Of a stretch of DNA of 64,000 bases, positions 20,341-39,475 are shown in pieces. The notes under the pieces are model-generated. The model worked only from the letters and a program-made list of their open reading frames with translations, made no database searches and was not told the DNA's origin. The position numbers and the translations under genes are program-made. The DNA is from Aporrectodea caliginosa (Eukaryota > Annelida > Clitellata > Crassiclitellata > Lumbricidae): contig JACEVL010000468.1 in the NCBI GenBank assembly GCA_020284085.1, forward strand, positions 1,297,501-1,361,500, in the 5' to 3' direction. The first letter of the stretch is position 1, and each line of letters begins with the position of its first letter.

Positions 20341-22257
20341 AGCATACATACGTATTTCATGAAGGTAAAGGTAGCATCATACAACAACATACACAGGCAA
20401 TACGTAGGCTATGCTCATACATACACATACACATCCATATATACACCCACACAGATATGCCGAATGGAATATATACATACATACATTAATACATACATAC
20501 GCACATACACGGAGCAAGAGCGTCTTCACTCTTCAAGTGCAGTGTCAATGTGAAATGCCGAATTAGATTAATTGAAAAATCAATCGAACAAACGGAGTCA
20601 AAGCATCGATCACGGTGTATGAAATTCGCATTAACCCATGCATAATGTATAATCGATAGCGAGGACAACTTTTAAAACAGCTACTGCAGTTAACAAATGC
20701 AATTGCTTCGAAAATCTTTATTGCGCTAGAAACCATATCCGAGCAGTAAAGAATAGATCGCTGTGCGGGCGCGAGGTGACGTGGTGTACAAAATATACAA
20801 GAGACCCCTCCGCTCTAAGTACTAAACCAACGCTACTGAATGGCCAAGGGTGTGAACGGCGCTATGTAAATTACTAATTACATTACATACCTATACTCAA
20901 TATTACTCATACATGCACGATTGCACACCGGAATTTAATTATTTTGAGATTAAATTCGAATTGTCGCTAGGCCTATGCTCGCCAAATGCAATTACTTCGC
21001 AAATATTTATTGCGAATAAACCTATAGCTCGGCAATGGTGTGTACATTGCCGAGCAATAAAGAATAGATCGTTGAGTAGGCGCGAGGTGGTGTTGTATAC
21101 CAGAGACCCTCCCTCACTCATCGAAGTACTAAACCAACGCGACTGAATGGACACGGCTGTGAACGGCGCTATGTAAATTACTAATTACATTACACTACAT
21201 TCCTATACTCATACATGGACAATTGCATACATAATACACATCTATTATAGTTGTAAGATTACAACTAAAGAAGCATAACCCCTATGTATGGTATACTATA
21301 TACGATTAAGCTTCAGTGGCAGAGTTCAACAATATTTAAGAAAAACTTACAAAGTTATAAAAACATTCGCTAGGTGTATAAAGGTTAAAGGATCAGTGTT
21401 GATGTTCAGAAGATGTTTTTAATTTACATGCATCCACATAATTATGACGGATGACCTATAAAAATACATACATTGATACATACTGTACATGCGCACGTAC
21501 ATTTATCAAGGGTGTCTTCAAGTACAATGTCAATGTCAAATGCCGAATAAGCTTTAAAAAATAAAGCTCTCTACTACACGGAACCAAGGCTTCGATCACG
21601 GTGTATGAAATTCGCATTAACTCGTGGATAATTGATAATTGATAGAGGGGAAAATTCTCACAACGGCTATTGGAATTACTTCGAGAATCTTTGCTGCGCT
21701 AGACACGATTTCCGAGCAACAAAAATAGATTGCCGAGTACGTGCGAGGTCGAGTGGTATACAAGAGACCCCACCCCTCCAAGTACTAAAGTAATGAAATC
21801 GATTTCTGGGTCTTTGCAGCGGTTCCCAGCATAGCATATTGTAACCAAAATATCTTATGAACTCTTCGCCTCGATATAGAACATTATTACAGCTTTGTTT
21901 GGGTGCGCCATCCGTTGATACCTTGTGCATCAGACACCGACGAGATAGGAGTTACCAATTTATTACAATTACAATGGTATCAGGAAACCCAGACGGTATT
22001 TTTAATTCTGACGAAGTTCCTTAGCGGTTCGCTGCGCCCTTGCAATATAGTTGGGTATGCCTATCGATTGTGCATTTATAGTTTGAAAAAAGCCATAGAA
22101 GTCAACACATGCAATTGCTTCGAAATTAAATCAGTGTATATATAGTAACCATAATATCTTATGGACTGAAGACTTCGATATTGAGCAGCTCACAACTTGG
22201 TTTTTGGTGCTCCATCGGTTGATACCTTCTGCATTGGACACCGGCAAGATAGAAGTG
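20341..22257. repeat. Rpt1 dispersed repeat block, unit A
   Basis: Several partial copies in tandem (about 20341-20890, 20930-21200, 21470-21900, 21905-22255). Shared phrases are GGTGTATGAAATTCGCATTA, TTGCTTCGAAAATCTTTATT, GAGTAGGCGCGAGGTGG, AAGTACTAAACCAACG and TCTTTGCAGCGGTT. The same order recurs at 37.6-39.35 and 59.2-59.75 kb. (CATA)n runs lie at 20400-20505. Confidence 0.75.
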
Positions 22258-22258
22258 A

Positions 22259-22620
22259 TTAACCCTTATAGGACGGCGTGGGGTAAATAATTACCCCAGG
22301 GGTGTTTGGATGTTGATTGCGGAGCAAGTCTAGTTAGGTATAATTTGACGTTCCATGTGTTTACAAGTTTGGACCAATGGCATATTCTGACACCAAACTA
22401 TGACGATGTCATGTTGCGGGAAAAGATATTTGAGTCCAAAGTGTCATGGGGTAAATATTTACCCCACATCGTCCTCGACGTCGTATTTTTTTCGTTCATA
22501 ATGAAACTATGTATGGGAGCAACCGCATGCTCCATCTTTCCAACCGGATTGGTAGCTTCTTTCCGGAATGGCAAAGAACTGATCAGACGACATAGCGTTG
22601 TATATCTCAGAGGCAGTTGA
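22259..22620. mobile_element. Possible TTAA-flanked element end with two palindromes
   Basis: TTAACCCTTATAGGACGGCG starts at ~22259, reminiscent of TTAA-targeting piggyBac-like termini. TGGGGTAAAT-ATTTACCCCA, a perfect 20-bp palindrome, is at 22447-22466, and a one-mismatch version at 22279-22298. No transposase and no second TTAA terminus found. Confidence 0.3.
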
Positions 22621-23445
22621 TACTGTGACGAACGGATATCTAGCGGAACAGCGTGCGAAATGTCAATCCCTGATTAGGCCTACAACTGGATGATTTTTGC
22701 CCTCTTCAGATGTCAACATAAAATAGAGTTCAAAGGCACAATCTCCCCCAATCGAAATCAATGTCAGCATCGCCAGAGGATCAGGACTAGGCCCAGTACT
22801 GGTCATCACAGCTACATCCAAAATGAAGCCTCAGCAATCTACGAACAAGATGATCAAGTACGCGGATGACCGCTATCTTCTGATCCTCGCTGCCAACAGT
22901 AAACTGATTGAGACCGAGATTAAACACGACTCGACATTATGCAATCTCAAACTAAACCATGATAAGATCTAAGAAATAGTGGTCATCCAACCAAGTAGAA
23001 ATCTAGGAAAGGCCCTACAAATTGAAACACTATGACTCTCTAGGGTAGGCACAGTGAAAATCCTATGAGTAACGCTCTCAGAGGATCTTAGCTTCGACAC
23101 GCATGTGAACCTGCGCATCAAGGCAAGACGATCAGTATTTGCTATAAGTGTCTTGGTAACTCACGGGTTAACTGGCCTCTCACTGAGCAACGTGGTGGGG
23201 CTTCGTCGGACAAAGGGAAGCAACAGATTACAGGCCACACTGAGACGAATGGTCAGAGCGAGATTTCTTCCCGACAGCTAGAAAGTTTCGAGCAACTGAA
23301 CTAAAGTTGATGACGATATATTCGTTTATTAAAACCAGACAGGCAGTGGAAAACGGCAGTTCAGTACATACAGGTTAAATGGATTAGATAAGAAAAAGAA
23401 AAGAGGATGAAAAGACCTAGGTATTGGGATAACAGATTATGGTAA

Positions 23446-23530
23446 CCGGGCAATTCGTCGCCGGACAATTCGTCGCGGACAATTCGTCGCGGACAATTCG
23501 TCGCGGACAATTCGTCGCGAATTATTTTTG

Positions 23531-23603
<73 letters not shown>

Positions 23604-23604
23604 A

Positions 23605-23699
<95 letters not shown>

Positions 23700-23700
23700 A

Positions 23701-23768
<68 letters not shown>

Positions 23769-23881
23769 CATCTATCTATCTATCTATCTATCTAACGCCA
23801 TAATTACCGCATACAACATAACGGCACGACTTAAAAGCTTAAGATATTTATTTCCAGAACACGCACAACTAGGCACATAAA

Positions 23882-23954
<73 letters not shown>

Positions 23955-24013
23955 CAAAATAATTCGCGACGAACTGTCCGCGACGAATTGTCCGGCGACG
24001 AATAATTATTGCC
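23446..24013. mobile_element. Inverted-repeat element with mirrored (TATC)n/(GATA)n arms
   Basis: The left side has four to five repeats of GGACAATTCGTCGC followed by (TATC)n/(TCTG)n from 23529 to 23793. The right side has (GATA)n at 23886-23954 followed by CGCGACGAA-x-TGTCC repeats ending ATAATTATTGCCCTAGAACC. The arms can pair over the CGTCGC repeats and the microsatellite. The ~85-bp centre has no gene. A similar end (TAATTGTCCTAGAACC) is at 39400. Superfamily unknown. Confidence 0.65.
23529..23793. repeat. (TATC)n with (TCTG)n core
   Basis: Long tetranucleotide array TATC, then TGTC x ~9, then TATC again. Frames through it (poly-L/S/I/Y) are artefacts. Confidence 0.97.
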
Positions 24014-25191
24014 CTAGAACCCAGATTATAGGATTAAGTTCTCAAGTAGCCTAATGTTTCTATTAAGGGCTCTTGATATAAAGTTTTTTAATCTTCCTTT
24101 GTTGACAAAATGAAGTCATGACGCCAGGTTCTTCCTGACCGTCCTCATAGACCCTGCACACGTACTACATGTGTTGTTACCACCCCTTAAACAGACAAAC
24201 TATTCACTACACCCCATGTCCACAACAGAAGTATCCCGACAGCTTGCATGAGCTTGGCCCTTGAATCTTTTGTAATTAAGATGATCTACTCAGGACTATA
24301 AGACACAGAACTTGTCTAAACCAGGATAACAATTGGTCAGGCAAATCGACTAATGTTCCACTAGCCCTCAGTCTCGCAACAGATCAATACTCGATCATGA
24401 CTGTTCGGCCGGTAAAAATTGTGAAATTAAGATGAACCAGACAGGACAATAAGTCATTCAATATGTGTAAACCAAAATGCGGTTTGCAATTGGTCGAATA
24501 GAGGATATAATTATTTACTTACTTACTTCATAAGACAAAAGATGATATATACGTGCCAAGCGAAAATACAAGCTAAATGATAAAGATAAACTGCGATTTC
24601 TTTATATTAGCAACTGAACACTTTCAACTAGTTGACTTCAGTGTAGTTTGGCGGCTCTGCGTTTCAAGATCTATGTTACTTTGGAGATTACGATTACGAT
24701 TACGATTTGGTTAGCACCAATGTCGCCATTGAACTCCAACTTTCCCTCTCTGATCATTTCAATCTGGTATTGAGGCCTACCCCATTGTTACATTTGCAAT
24801 ATACTTACGATTAAGGGGTGATGTTTTCTTTTTCTGCCATTATAGTTGCTGACTTATTACCAACAGTGAATTTCCATCGTAAAGTAAATTTACTGATCTC
24901 TAATCTACAGTTTCTTTAAATGAAAAAAACCCATTTCAATGCAAGAAAATATAATTTTCAAAAGAAGAAACCATTGACAATTAAATCTTTGAAAATTATG
25001 TTGAAGTACCATCCGTATACATTAACTGATCATGCACGCGTTCTGGCGATGACAATGTATAGCAGTGGTTACATACTAGATAGATATCTTCCCTAAAGAA
25101 GATAGAGCAGAAATTAAGTGTTAGTTCAAGCCAGTAGTTGACGATCAGGTTCGAAAATGCTGCAACCATCTTCAGTGTTCATAGTGGATCC

Positions 25192-32769
<7,578 letters not shown>

Positions 32770-32872
32770 TGTTTGGCTGTCACGTAGTCAGGAAGCAGAA
32801 GCGATCACTCGGCGATAGCAGATCAGGTCAGCAGTTGGTGAACACCTCTGAAGACTCGACCAGAGCTTCGGA

Positions 32873-32906
32873 ATTTATAGCGTACCCATGAACGGGTTTA
32901 ACCAAT
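32873..32906 (-). promoter_or_regulatory. TATA and CCAAT boxes of VWA gene B
   Basis: Minus-strand CTATAAAT (32880-32873) is 104 nt upstream of the ATG, and the inverted CCAAT box (32906-32902) lies 22 nt beyond. Same arrangement as copies A and C. Confidence 0.6.
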
Positions 32907-33109
32907 AGGAACGCACTCGAAATTATCAAAACAGCCGGTGCATTGGATCACGTGGCGATGAATCCATATTACACCCATCAATTATTGATCAAATTAAAAA
33001 TCCAGTTTCAGGGTTAACGCGAAATCATGCGAAGCAGTCACGCCCCTACAGAACAAGTGCGTGTACTTCTGTCTGTATGTTTCTGTATGTCTGTGGTTCC
33101 TGTACGTCT

Positions 33110-33420
33110 GTATAGAACTGTCAGTTTCCGGTTGAGCAAGCACAGATTTTAGCACTTGGTACACTTAATGTGATCTGAGAAACATTTACACAGCACAACA
33201 TCTCCCTTCCCACTAGGCAATTTCATTTCCTCATCCTCTGTTGCGCATCACCTCGAGGCCGATGATAGACAATTGTTCATATATTTCTACCATCACTTCT
33301 TTCCAGACGCAGTAATTCACCTTCATCACACCATCACCCAGATATCGGTTAAGGTGAGCGCCAACAGAATTCCACATTATTGGGCTCCGCGAGCAATCAA
33401 GCAAACAAACCGATCATTCT
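33110..33420 (+). mobile_element. Decayed L2/CR1-like LINE fragment, unit B
   Basis: Homologous to 56860-57080 in unit C. A degenerate RT box (DDRQLFIYFYHH) at ~33262 corresponds to LYANDTKLFMSFYPHSP in unit C. Very decayed. Confidence 0.45.
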
Positions 33421-33439
33421 GAGCTATCTCCAACAGATC

Positions 33440-33930
33440 TCACTACTCCCGCTCTATGCACAATTGCACATTCGTGACCTTCGACAAATACCAGAGAAGG
33501 CATGACGAGTTCGAGTTGAAGTGCGGAAGGGTCACCTAAGCAGCAAGTAGGAATATTGCAAAAATGTATTCGATGACGTAGGTCTACAAGCCCGATATTG
33601 ATCTAAATGCAAACGTGTATGTCGATCACACCTCAAGGATTTTCCTATTTTAATTTTTAAATGACATCCGAAATTCAGATTCGAATTGTAGTTTGTTTTT
33701 AATGTTCCATTGATTCATTTAAGAAAAGTCGATAGGCCAGTATCAGCCTGCGTTAGCCGCCAGCTAGAATAGTTTGCCCTTGAACTTGTGTAAAGGTCTC
33801 TTCGGTACAAGTCACTGTTATGTGACCTATCTGCTGCGCCGTCCTTATCGTATTCGACTTATTTTAATGGAACGTTTCGTTGACCTGACCATGTATAATA
33901 GCCAACCGCTTCATACCCCAAGCTTTACTA
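33440..33930. repeat. Rpt1, unit B first copy (partial)
   Basis: Shares AGAGAAGGCATGACGAGTTC, ATGACGTAGGTCTACAAG and the GTATGTCGATCA phrase with 37.8-38.0 and 58.7-59.1 kb. The coding-like exon of the 37.83-kb copy is broken here by stops and an indel. Confidence 0.6.
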
Positions 33931-33942
33931 AAGACTACACAT

Positions 33943-34423
33943 ACCACCCATAAATTACGTCACTCGATTTTTGCCGATTTTGAACCTCCACCCTCGTCAC
34001 ACGTCGTCACAAATGCATGCATACATTGATACATACATACACTTAATTTTCACCCCTCCCCTCGTCACACGTCGTCACAAAAAGTAACACTCCAGAGAAA
34101 TGATGTCACAAAGCTCTGACCCCTAAAACAAAATTTCCATTTGATTTATAAAACATGTTTCAAGTCACATTTATTGTCATTGTAATAGGTATCTAATGTG
34201 GCCCTGCACTCTGATGTTGTATTAAAGGAGAAACTTAGGTATTAAAAAGGATACAAAAATTAGTGCTGTTATTGTTCAAATTAAATTGTTGTTAATTGTT
34301 AAATTTAATTACATAGACCTGATGTGACGTCACATTTCTCAAACCCCACCCCATGTCACAAATCGTCACCAAGTTTATACCCCTTCCTCCTGTAGGTGCA
34401 TGACGTCATTTATGGACGGCCCC
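33943..34423. mobile_element. MITE with CCATAAAT-x-ACGTCA ends
   Basis: The left end CCACCCATAAATTACGTCAC and the right end (inverted) GGGGCCGTCCATAAATGACG form terminal repeats, with ATA on both outer sides. Inside are two direct copies of CCTCGTCACACGTCGTCACA (~33989, ~34061) and a degenerate third (~34352). No gene. Superfamily not determined. Confidence 0.55.
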
Positions 34424-35311
34424 ATACGAACAGATATGTACGCATACATGTATAGGCGACACCTACAATCATACATGCAAGATTGCACATATACATCCAT
34501 TATACACGCACACATTATATGCCGGATAGATTATATGCATGCATAGTTGCATACATTGGTTAGGGTGGCAGTGAAAAAAGTATTTTTTTTAATAATGCCT
34601 GGGACACTCCCCAGTTCTGTTCGTATTGGTAGTAGGAACTCATGTGCAAATCTTTTTTAAATATTCCATTATTTAGGGGTGCCATACGACAACTTAAATA
34701 TTGCATATAACATTATGCGCAATCGAAGCGGTAAAAATCAACTTTTATTTGTTCAGGAGCTGGATGAAAGTTAAACACTTCCAGAGCGTACTATTTACTG
34801 TAATATGTGATGAGTGTGATGTACCATCAATTGTTGGATACCTGATTCTATGATGATTGGTTTTGTAAATAAATGATTAAATAATAAATTACATGTAGAA
34901 CAAACTGGAGCTGAGGAGTAAATAAAGAATTTTAATTTTTTAAACAATTTTCTGGACTTCTGTACATTTCAGGCTAACCTAAGTTTAATTATTTAATTTA
35001 TGTTTGTAGTACGTAGGCCTACTCTATCCCATAGTATCCATAACAAATTTCAAATAAATCCACCATTTTGTAACAGAGGAAAACACTTCCTAATAAAAGT
35101 AGATCTAAATAACAATATTTTTCAAAACAAATAATATCTTGCTAAAGTTTGGCCTCGAGTCAGACTATACAATTTAATATATTATAAAATAAGATTATTA
35201 GCAACTTTGTACAAGTTTAAATTTAAATAATTTTTTTTAGCTTACTTCAAAGATTACTTTGCACGAAAAATTCTAAAATACCCAACACTCAATACTTAGT
35301 GTAGTCTAATG

Positions 35312-36335
35312 CAGGGGTTCTTAAACTTTTTAGAAGCAGGGACCGGCTGTGCATTTATGATGTTGTTGGCGGACCACCAGTTAGAAATGCAAAATTTTAT
35401 CTGACAATCGAATCCAAGATAAAGGGAAATTAGAGGAATGAGTCCATATTTTATCTTAATATTTTATTGAAATTATTCTAAGAGCGAAATAATGCGAAAT
35501 AGTGACTAAATCAATAAACTGCTTTTACAAAAAAAAATCAATAGGCTTATCTTTGTATGCGGGATGTGCTGAATTCAGATGGCGAAGAAGTTTTGATGGC
35601 TTCATGGCATCATTACTAAGTGTAACTCCACAGATTACACACAGTGGTTTTGGGCTGTTTTCATCTCCGGAAGAAACAAATCCATATTTTAAATATTCTT
35701 GATCGTATTTTCTATTAAACAAACGATGTTTCTTGGCTTTTTTAAAAGAGATCCTTCCCGTACATTATCATCGTTTTCTTGTGTGCTGTCACTGTCCGTG
35801 TCTGAGTTGCGGCGCTTTGCTGTTGTTTCATTACTTTTAAAGAAACTGTCCAAAGAGACTTGATGTGCTTTGCTCATTGTTTCTCTTATTTTTTAAATTT
35901 AAAACTAAGATTTCTAGAACTTTATTTCGTGTTTAAATTTGTCTTATTGCAAATAAACAAAAATATTCATACGCTAGCGTTTTCTTAATTATCGCTCAAT
36001 TCCATCAACAAAGAACAAATATCTGGCGTACGAATGGTTGTGTTCAGTTGGTGACAGTTTCAATCGCTAGGTGATCGAAGTCCATATGCCTAGCGATCAC
36101 GGTGTGGCGATAATGGGAACTTTAGATCTAGAATCTAGATTGATTTATTGCAAATAACGTTAAATAATAATTTCATTCTATAAATTTTTTAACTTAAAAA
36201 ATATATCTATAATTATCTGTATTTTCCAGGAATAAGTTGATCAAATTTTTTATTTTTAGGGATTGTTTCGCGGACCGGCGACTTGAGCTCCGCGGACCGG
36301 CGCCGGTCCGCGGACCACCACTTTAAGAACCACTG
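35312..36335 (-). mobile_element. Nested hAT (ZBED-type) element, 1024 bp, perfect TSD
   Basis: Ends CAGGGGTTCTTAAACTTTTT and, inverted, CAGTGGTTCTTAAAGTGGTG, flanked by GTCTAATG at 35304-35311 and 36336-36343. Minus-strand coding remnants: 35877-35692 starts MSKAHQVSLDSFFKSN and continues, after a frameshift near 35720, into 35722-35525 with a BED zinc finger (PLCVICG...KLLRHLNSAHP: CxxC...HxxxxH). The rest of the transposase is deleted. Confidence 0.88.
35525..35877 (-). pseudogene. BED-zinc-finger N-terminus of hAT transposase (frameshifted)
   Basis: Two overlapping minus frames (35877-35689 and 35722-35525) give a Ser/Asp-rich leader, then KYDQEYLKYGFVSSGDENS and a BED finger C-V-I-C...H-L-N-S-A-H. 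This order is typical of ZBED/SCAND3-like hAT transposases. Only ~120 residues remain; the catalytic RNase H-like domain is gone. Confidence 0.75.
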
Positions 36336-37829
36336 GTCTAATGCATCCAGTGTTTCTAATCTCTTTATTGACTTGCTTGTTTTCACTACTTTTAATTTGG
36401 AAACTGACTAGGATTCATTCATTACGAGAATTTATACAGCGCCCTTCAAGAAGCCTACTCAGAGGTGCTCAAAGGTTGGTATGTTTAAAGTCTCCTAACA
36501 GATCTGATACTGAAATTTTGTTGGATTCACAAATGATTCAATCAATAGTGCAAGGCTGCTTTCATGAACACAGACATTACAGGTGTTTTCATTTGTTAAA
36601 AGTCAATGGCAAAACTGTTCGTGAAAGTGCACGCATGACAGTTGGAACATTTGCGGCTTTTTGGAATAAAGCTCACTTGCCTATGACTACAATGCAGTGG
36701 AGGAATTCACAAAAGACAGCACAGAGAGGTGGAGAAACACAGAAAGTCAAATAGTAAAACTCTGTTGAATCATAAGAGAAAACATTTAATATTTCACATT
36801 CTGTTGCGGAAGTGCTAAATAAAAATCCTGAGGACAGAGCATTTCTGCAGGCTCAGCTTGGAGATGGAAGGATGTCAAGGTCCAGTGGCATTAAAACAGT
36901 AGCCGAGTTATTTGAATCTGATTCTTCAGTTCGTGATAACTTTGACATAGACTGCGTCGAAAGTTCTGAGTCTGGTGATGAGGCAGAAACACCAAAGACT
37001 AAAAGTCCTCCCCATAGAATATTATCAGTCCGCAAGTATCGGCATCTCTTGATCGAATGAAGGTCAGTGACAGAAATGAGTGGAAGCAGTACAGCATATA
37101 GTTGGAGTGTCAGCAGACTGAAGAAAGGTTGAGTGATAGTACAGAAAGGGGAGTGGCACTGATCCAAGAATAAATCAAATTCTGACCAATGATAAAGGTC
37201 AAAAGCAGGCCTTGCTCCAGATGGTGCCCGAGCATCGAATAAAAGTTTCCTGACCCCAAAAAGTCAACAAAATGGACCAATAAATATTTTAATGTGTTAA
37301 AGTTTTAATCAAACTTAGAAGGCTGAATAATGCTCACCAGTACCTTTTAATTATTCTACTTTTAAGCACAACAATTTAAAATGTACTTTCTCTTGCACAA
37401 AATACAAAAAATATTGATGATATTATCACAATTATTGTGCTTACGATCCTTGTCTGAAATATAGAAAACTTGTCATCTAATGTGGCACACCTAAGCGATG
37501 GAATATCTTTATTATATTTTGCACACTAGCTTAGTTTATCAAAAGGAACACAACCTGGGGCTGTCCCATCAATTTACCAAAAATAATTTTTTGAGCACCA
37601 CCCTAACATTGATACATACATACACACGTACATGAGGCAAGGGAGTCTTGAAGTGCAATGTCAATGTCAAATTCCGACTTTATTCTAGCAGAAAAAATGC
37701 TTACTCGACGAAACGGAGGCACGTACTACACGGTCCATAAAATTCGCATTAATCCATGTATAATCGATAACGTGGACACATTTTTTAAAAGAGCTATAGC
37801 ACTGCGCTGCTTTTGAATACATGTTTCAG

Positions 37830-39184
37830 GAGGATGGGCCAATGCAAGAGAAGGCCTGGCGAGTTCGAGTTGAAAAAGTGCGCAATGGTCACATAAGTAC
37901 CAAGCATGCATATTGCACTAACATGTTCTATGACGCAGATCTACAAGCCAGCTATCGATACAAATGCACACGTGTACGTCGATCAAGGTGAAAGGTTTAT
38001 TTTTATAAAGGCTTTATTTAATAACAATGGAATTAATTTGTCTGAAGCTTATATTCGAATTGTATTTAGTTTTTAATTTTCCACTTCGATCTACCTGCTG
38101 TCCATACCCGCATCCGTTAGTCGCTATGCAATATAATTTGACATTGAATCTGTGCCCATCTCTCGTCGGTGCATCTCACTTAGATTTATCTGCGGTTCAG
38201 TCTTCATCGTATCGATTAACTTAAACAGATTGCTGAATGCTGAACTGACCTGACGATGTATTCCCAACCATTTCATACCACAAGCCTTACCATAGTATGT
38301 AAACTACTCACACATGCACGCATAAATGCGTACATACATAGGTGGTACGTAAACTCATATATACACATCCATATATATACATGCACAAAGATATACCGGA
38401 GGGAATATATACATACACAGTTTTACGCACACACACGTACACAGATCAAGAGCGCCTTCAAGTACAGTGTCGATGTGAAATGCCGAATTAGATTAAAAGA
38501 AACATCAATCGAACAAATGAAGTCAAAGCATCGATCATGATGTATGAAATTCGCATTAGCATATGGATAATATATAATATTTTCGTTTATTGAAACAATC
38601 CGGTTGACAAACCCCAACCGGTGACAGTTTTAAATTATGCAATTGAAACAATTAACAAAAACACAAATGACAGAAGACATAAATCTTAACTACTAACAGA
38701 ACAGCCTGAAATACACGGCGCTAGTAGCATCCTACAAAGCATGTCCGCCCTACGGAGCTCGAACTCGGTACCTCTCGCTCTCTGTGCCAGTGTGTTATCC
38801 AATGCGCTATCGGCCCCCCCCCGATGTCTAATCGATAGGGAGGACAATTTTAAAACAGCCACTGCAGTTATCAAATGCAATTGCTTCGAAAATCTTTATT
38901 GCGCTAGAAACCAATTCCGAGCAATTGAACCCCTTCCCGTGGTGCGATTTCGGAAAACTTTTAGTATTTCTTCTCCAGACCCAATGAACCAGAAAATCAC
39001 CATAAAACGTTTTCTTGCAATTTTGGGGTTCTCCGCATTTATTTCGTGCGTTGACCCTACTAAATAAAGAATAGATCGCTGAGTAGGCTCGAGGTGGCGT
39101 GGTATACCGGAGACCCCCACCGCTCTAAGTACTAAACGAACGGAATCGATTTATCTTTGCAGCGGCTGCCAGCATAGCTCATAG
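37830..39184 (+). CDS. Candidate last two exons of a small Cys-containing protein (speculative)
   Basis: An acceptor (ATGTTTCAG) precedes a 158-nt open exon, 37830-37987, with donor AAG|GTGAAA. Its 52 codons begin EDGPMQEKAWRVRVEKVRNG and include CTNMFYDADLQ and YKCTRVR. Joined in phase 2 to an exon after TTATCTTTGCAG at 39163, it would end SGCQHSS-stop at 39184. The last exon starts in the same phase and stops within a few codons in units A (21817) and C (59595) too. The first exon is broken at 33.5 and 58.7 kb. No upstream exon or signal peptide found. It may be a coding scrap of Rpt1. Confidence 0.25.
38583..38832 (-). mobile_element. tRNA-derived SINE (minus strand)
   Basis: Minus-strand head with A box TAGCGCATTGG (38809-38799) and B box GTTCGAGCTC (38764-38755), then a tRNA-unrelated body and an AATAAACGAAAATAT end at ~38583. 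The paralogous site in unit A (20645) is empty. A 9-10 bp G run lies at the 5' end. Confidence 0.75.
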
Positions 39185-39339
39185 CAACCATAATATCTTA
39201 TGGACTGATCATCTCGATATCGAACAGATCACAGCTTGGTTTTGATGCGCCATCGGTTGATACCTTGTGCATTAGACATCGGCGTAATAGAAGTTACTAA
39301 TTACAATTACAATGGTATCAGGAAACCCAAACGGTATAT

Positions 39340-39420
39340 TGGTAACAGCATAGGGGTTATTGTCCGGGGTTATAGTCCGGGGGTTTATTGTCCGGGTGGT
39401 AATTGTCCTAGAACCGGTAT
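39340..39420. repeat. Short repeats of GTTATTGTCCGG, one-sided element end
   Basis: Four degenerate copies of a TTATTGTCCGGG phrase ending TAATTGTCCTAGAACC. The last part matches the outer end of the 23446-24013 element (TTATTGCCCTAGAACC), suggesting a related element end. Confidence 0.4.
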
Positions 39421-39475
39421 TTTACTTCTGAAAAAAGGTGCAAATGTTATGATAGGAGAGTGGAGTGGAGATACT

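Larger units (their letters stand above)
23311..24115 (-). mobile_element. Nested insertion in the unit B LINE
   Basis: ATGAC precedes it (23306-23310) and recurs right after it, as expected for a short target duplication; the unit A LINE is uninterrupted here. On the minus strand it ends AATAAACGAATAT, similar to the end of the SINE at 38.58 kb, suggesting a retroelement in minus orientation. It was itself hit by the 23446-24013 element. Confidence 0.5.
22640..24530 (+). mobile_element. Decayed I/Nimb-like LINE 3' part, unit B (interrupted)
   Basis: Reads IARGSGLGP, then KYADDRYLLI (the RT catalytic YADD box, ~22855), then SEDLSFDTHV at ~23080, with several stops. It is interrupted at 23311-24115 by a nested insertion and resumes with the VLTDPAHV-like block at 24120, the 3' UTR and a TTACTTACTTAC tail at 24518-24530. 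It is the only one of the three unit LINEs that retains the catalytic YADD intact. Confidence 0.75.
34561..37605. mobile_element. hAT-type element hosting a second hAT
   Basis: The ends are TAGGGTGGCAGTG and, inverted, TAGGGTGGTGCTC. Flanks ACATTGGT (34553-34560) and ACATTGAT (37606-37613) match 7 of 8, an aged duplication. The interior (36341-36754, 36812-37057) has open stretches such as NKNPEDRAFLQAQLGDGRMS followed by an acidic Ser/Glu segment, but I recognise no transposase. It splits an Rpt1 copy. Confidence 0.7.
37614..39350. repeat. Rpt1, unit B second copy
   Basis: Collinear with unit A's block: GTCCATAAAATTCGCATTAA, the exon-like stretch at 37830, (CATA)n at 38330-38420, AATGCAATTGCTTCGAAAAT at 38873, GAGTAGGCTCGAGGTGGCGT, and TCTTTGCAGCGGCTGCCAGC at 39155. 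Carries the SINE at 38583-38832. Confidence 0.7.

Noticed and set aside
23446..23520. CRISPR-like short direct repeats (GGACAATTCGTCGC)
   Set aside because: No unique spacers between units; the repeats are part of an inverted-repeat element in an animal genome.
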